A stretch of 64,000 nucleotides of DNA from positions 992,001 to 1,056,000 of the forward strand of contig NZ_CP158687.1 of NCBI RefSeq assembly GCF_040580765.1, read 5' to 3'. Positions 62,613 to 64,000 of the stretch are shown piece after piece; position 1 is the stretch's first letter; the number at the start of each line of letters is the position of its first letter. Source of the stretch: Lentibacter algarum (GTDB taxonomy: Bacteria; Pseudomonadota; Alphaproteobacteria; Rhodobacterales; Rhodobacteraceae). The notes under the pieces are model-generated. The model worked only from the letters and a program-made list of their open reading frames with translations, searched no databases and had not been told where the DNA came from. Made by a program: the position numbers and the translations under genes.

Positions 62613-62645
62613 GCGTGCACAAGGCGTGCACAACCCGTGCACCGC
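62613..62645. repeat. Three 11-bp direct repeats containing GTGCAC
   Basis: Units GCGTGCACAAG (62613-62623), GCGTGCACAAC (62624-62634) and CCGTGCACCGC (62635-62645) place the palindrome GTGCAC at 62615, 62626 and 62637, exactly 11 bp apart and so on one face of the helix. A CGCCC-AAAC-GGGCG stem (62643-62656) adjoins. The array stands in the prfC/brnA divergent region, about 80 bp before brnA and 30 bp upstream of the prfC promoter. A multi-site operator is likely. Confidence 0.65.
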
Positions 62646-62723
62646 CCAAACGGGCGTTCGGCGGCCTTGGGAAAGGTTAATGCCTTGCTGTCAGTCTGCT
62701 TCAAAACACCGTGAGGAGAGACC

Positions 62724-63113
62724 ATGACACAGGCGACGAGAGACAAGGCCGAGCGCGAAATGATGATGGAGCTGCGCGCGCTTCAGGAGACGCTCAAGGC
62801 GGAGTGGATCGACACTGCGCTGCCCGAAGACTGGCACGGGCTAGAGGACAGGCCAATTGCCCGCGCCAAGACGCGGGTCACTGTGCGGCTGGATGCGGAT
62901 ATGGTGCGCTGGTTTCGCAAAATTGGGCCAGGCTATGGCGCACGCATCAACCAGATATTGCGGCTCTACTGGCTTGGGCTTGCGTCAGGGAAGGTGCGGG
63001 GGCACTGGGACGACGCTTCCCATGTACCACGTTTTGAGCGGTATATGGAGGGCAAGATCGCACGCCAAATTGAACAGATGGAGCGGCGACGGGCTGCGGA
63101 GACAGAAGGCTAA
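62724..63113 (+). CDS. BrnA-type antitoxin family protein without adjacent toxin
   Basis: 129 residues. The C-terminal half contains TRVTVRLDADMVRWFRKIGPGYGARINQILRLYWLG, the ribbon-helix-helix DNA-binding pattern of the BrnA antitoxin family (K-VTLRLD-DVL-WF---G-GYQ-RIN--LR). The N-terminal half is charged and helical, and a basic helix ends the protein. GAGGAG (62713-62718) precedes the ATG. BrnA normally follows and neutralises the RNase toxin BrnT, but no BrnT frame lies on either side. It may act as a free-standing regulator. Its stop overlaps the convergent Hint gene (CTAA). Confidence 0.8.
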   Translation: MTQATRDKAEREMMMELRALQETLKAEWIDTALPEDWHGLEDRPIARAKTRVTVRLDADMVRWFRKIGPGYGARINQILRLYWLGLASGKVRGHWDDASHVPRFERYMEGKIARQIEQMERRRAAETEG

Positions 63114-64000
63114 CCGCCGCGGGACGCGAGCAGTAGCAACTTGGCTGCATCGGGGCGGTTTAACAGATTGGCTCCGACTTCAAACTCGCCATGATTGCGG
63201 GCAGCATGGCCTGCGAGTGTTCCGCTGAGGGTTTCGGCGACATGGTCGGGCAGGGCGGAGCGGGTGCGCGGATCAATCAGCAGGGTCTCGGCGGCGATGC
63301 CTTCAGCGAAGACAATTTGATGGTTCTCAAAGAGGATTTGAAAGTAGTCGACAAACCCGCCTTCCTGAACAAAAACGCTCTCGCCGTTGACGAGGTGGCG
63401 CGCCTTAAGCAGCACTTCTGCACGGCCTGCTCCGAGCTTGTCTTCGCGCTGGTAGACAAAGAGGCGGTGGTCTGGGGAGACGAGAAGATCGTTCTCGTTG
63501 TGAAGCGTGCCCTTTGTGATCATCACAGGGGCGAAATCACCTATCGCGCGGACGGTGTGATGACCGATCCAGCGGATTTCTTGTGGGCCATCGTCCCGTG
63601 TGAGGAGTTTGTCTCCGATTTTGAGGGCTTCGACGGCGCGTTGTTCGCCTGTGGCAAGGCTCAGGCGTGTGCCGCGTGTGAAGGAGACACAGGCCACCTG
63701 AGCAAAGCGCAGAGGGGCGTTTTCTGCATCTATTCCGACGAGGCGATAGTCTTCTTTTGGCTCAAGCGGTGCGAGGGGCATCGCATAGACCTGAGCAACA
63801 TGGCCTTCATCATTGACCTCAACCAGAAGGAGCACTTCGATGGCTTGGCTTTGGGCATCCATCAGGGTGATGCAGCTGTCGAGCACAACGGTTGCGCCGA
63901 TTTTGCCTATTTGAGTGTTGTCGCCAATGCGGAAGTGCCCGTTTTCCAACGCGTGTAGACCAAGGCGAAGGGGGGCAGCTTCGGCCGCGAGCTGATAATA
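63110..64000 (-). CDS. Hint-domain protein (5' end outside window)
   Basis: Protein with a hedgehog/intein-type (Hint_2) domain, a family that is frequent in Rhodobacteraceae and often linked to secreted proteins. ACVSFTRGTRLSLATGEQRAVEALKIGDKLLTRDDGPQEIRWIGHHTV is the opening of the domain, with Cys at the splice-like N-terminus (ACVSFTRGT; the usual form is CFTPGT). LLVSPDHRLFVYQRE is the conserved HR region and AEGIAAETLLIDPRTR follows. The frame stays open to the window edge with coding-like sequence (LAAEAAPLRLGLHALENGHFRIGD), so a TTG at 63949 is not the true start. Target and secretion route are unknown. Confidence 0.85.
   Translation of the reverse strand, partial: YYQLAAEAAPLRLGLHALENGHFRIGDNTQIGKIGATVVLDSCITLMDAQSQAIEVLLLVEVNDEGHVAQVYAMPLAPLEPKEDYRLVGIDAENAPLRFAQVACVSFTRGTRLSLATGEQRAVEALKIGDKLLTRDDGPQEIRWIGHHTVRAIGDFAPVMITKGTLHNENDLLVSPDHRLFVYQREDKLGAGRAEVLLKARHLVNGESVFVQEGGFVDYFQILFENHQIVFAEGIAAETLLIDPRTRSALPDHVAETLSGTLAGHAARNHGEFEVGANLLNRPDAAKLLLLASRGG

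Noticed and set aside
63949..64000. TTG start of the Hint protein at 63949
   Set aside because: The upstream codons continue in a coding-like way to the edge, so the start lies outside the window.

Overview
This looks like a chromosomal segment of an alphaproteobacterium of the Rhodobacteraceae (Roseobacter group). The evidence is a complete 14-gene nuo (respiratory complex I) operon interrupted by small accessory genes of Rhodobacterales type, a liu/mcc leucine-degradation operon, an RNase J gene behind birA-coaX, and moderately GC-rich coding sequence with many ATGA/TGATG stop-start overlaps. No rRNA, tRNA, CRISPR array, IS element or phage gene was seen. Two genes run off the window: a peptide ABC permease on the left and a Hint-domain protein on the right.

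Layout. (1) 1-9.7 kb: peptide uptake and amino-acid release. A minus-strand binding-protein/permease pair faces a plus-strand operon of a fused double ATPase, an ArgE-like deacylase, a DadA-like FAD oxidase and two tandem M20 amidohydrolases. (2) 9.7-14 kb: surface polysaccharide genes (KpsC/S-like, GT92-like, Kdo transferase WaaA) and moaA. (3) 14-18.3 kb: a lipoprotein, a ZntB/CorA transporter and a NitT/TauT-type ABC operon. (4) 18.2-24.3 kb: AlkD-like repair protein, glmU-glmS (UDP-GlcNAc synthesis), a HAD phosphatase and a DegT/DnrJ aminotransferase. (5) 24.4-33.9 kb: leucine/isovalerate degradation (ivd, acyl-CoA synthetase, mccB, mccA, HMG-CoA lyase, methylglutaconyl-CoA hydratase), with a membrane protein, an ASCH protein and a GST embedded. 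(6) 34.1-56.6 kb: nuoA to nuoN with ten non-canonical genes inserted, then birA, coaX and RNase J. BirA would supply the biotin that MccA carries. (7) 56.7-64 kb: an Fe(II)/2OG oxygenase, a DEAD-box helicase, a GT92-like glycosyltransferase with an unknown partner, prfC, an orphan BrnA-type antitoxin and the Hint protein.

The most unusual content is in the nuo operon. NuoE has an Ala/Lys-rich tail ending in a compact helix-hairpin-helix-like module. The next gene encodes a membrane-anchored protein with a much longer histone-H1-like Ala/Lys linker ending in a nearly identical module (13 differences in 76 aligned residues). Two short lipoproteins flanking nuoG share a three-cysteine layout.

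Regulatory signals read by eye include three 11-bp-phased GTGCAC repeats upstream of brnA, promoter placements that predict leaderless prfC and moaA mRNAs, a hairpin that buries the ribosome-binding site of the 2OG oxygenase, a 6-2-6 palindrome at the liu promoter, and stem-loops directly behind both binding-protein genes. All family assignments come from recognising motifs; nothing was searched or computed.
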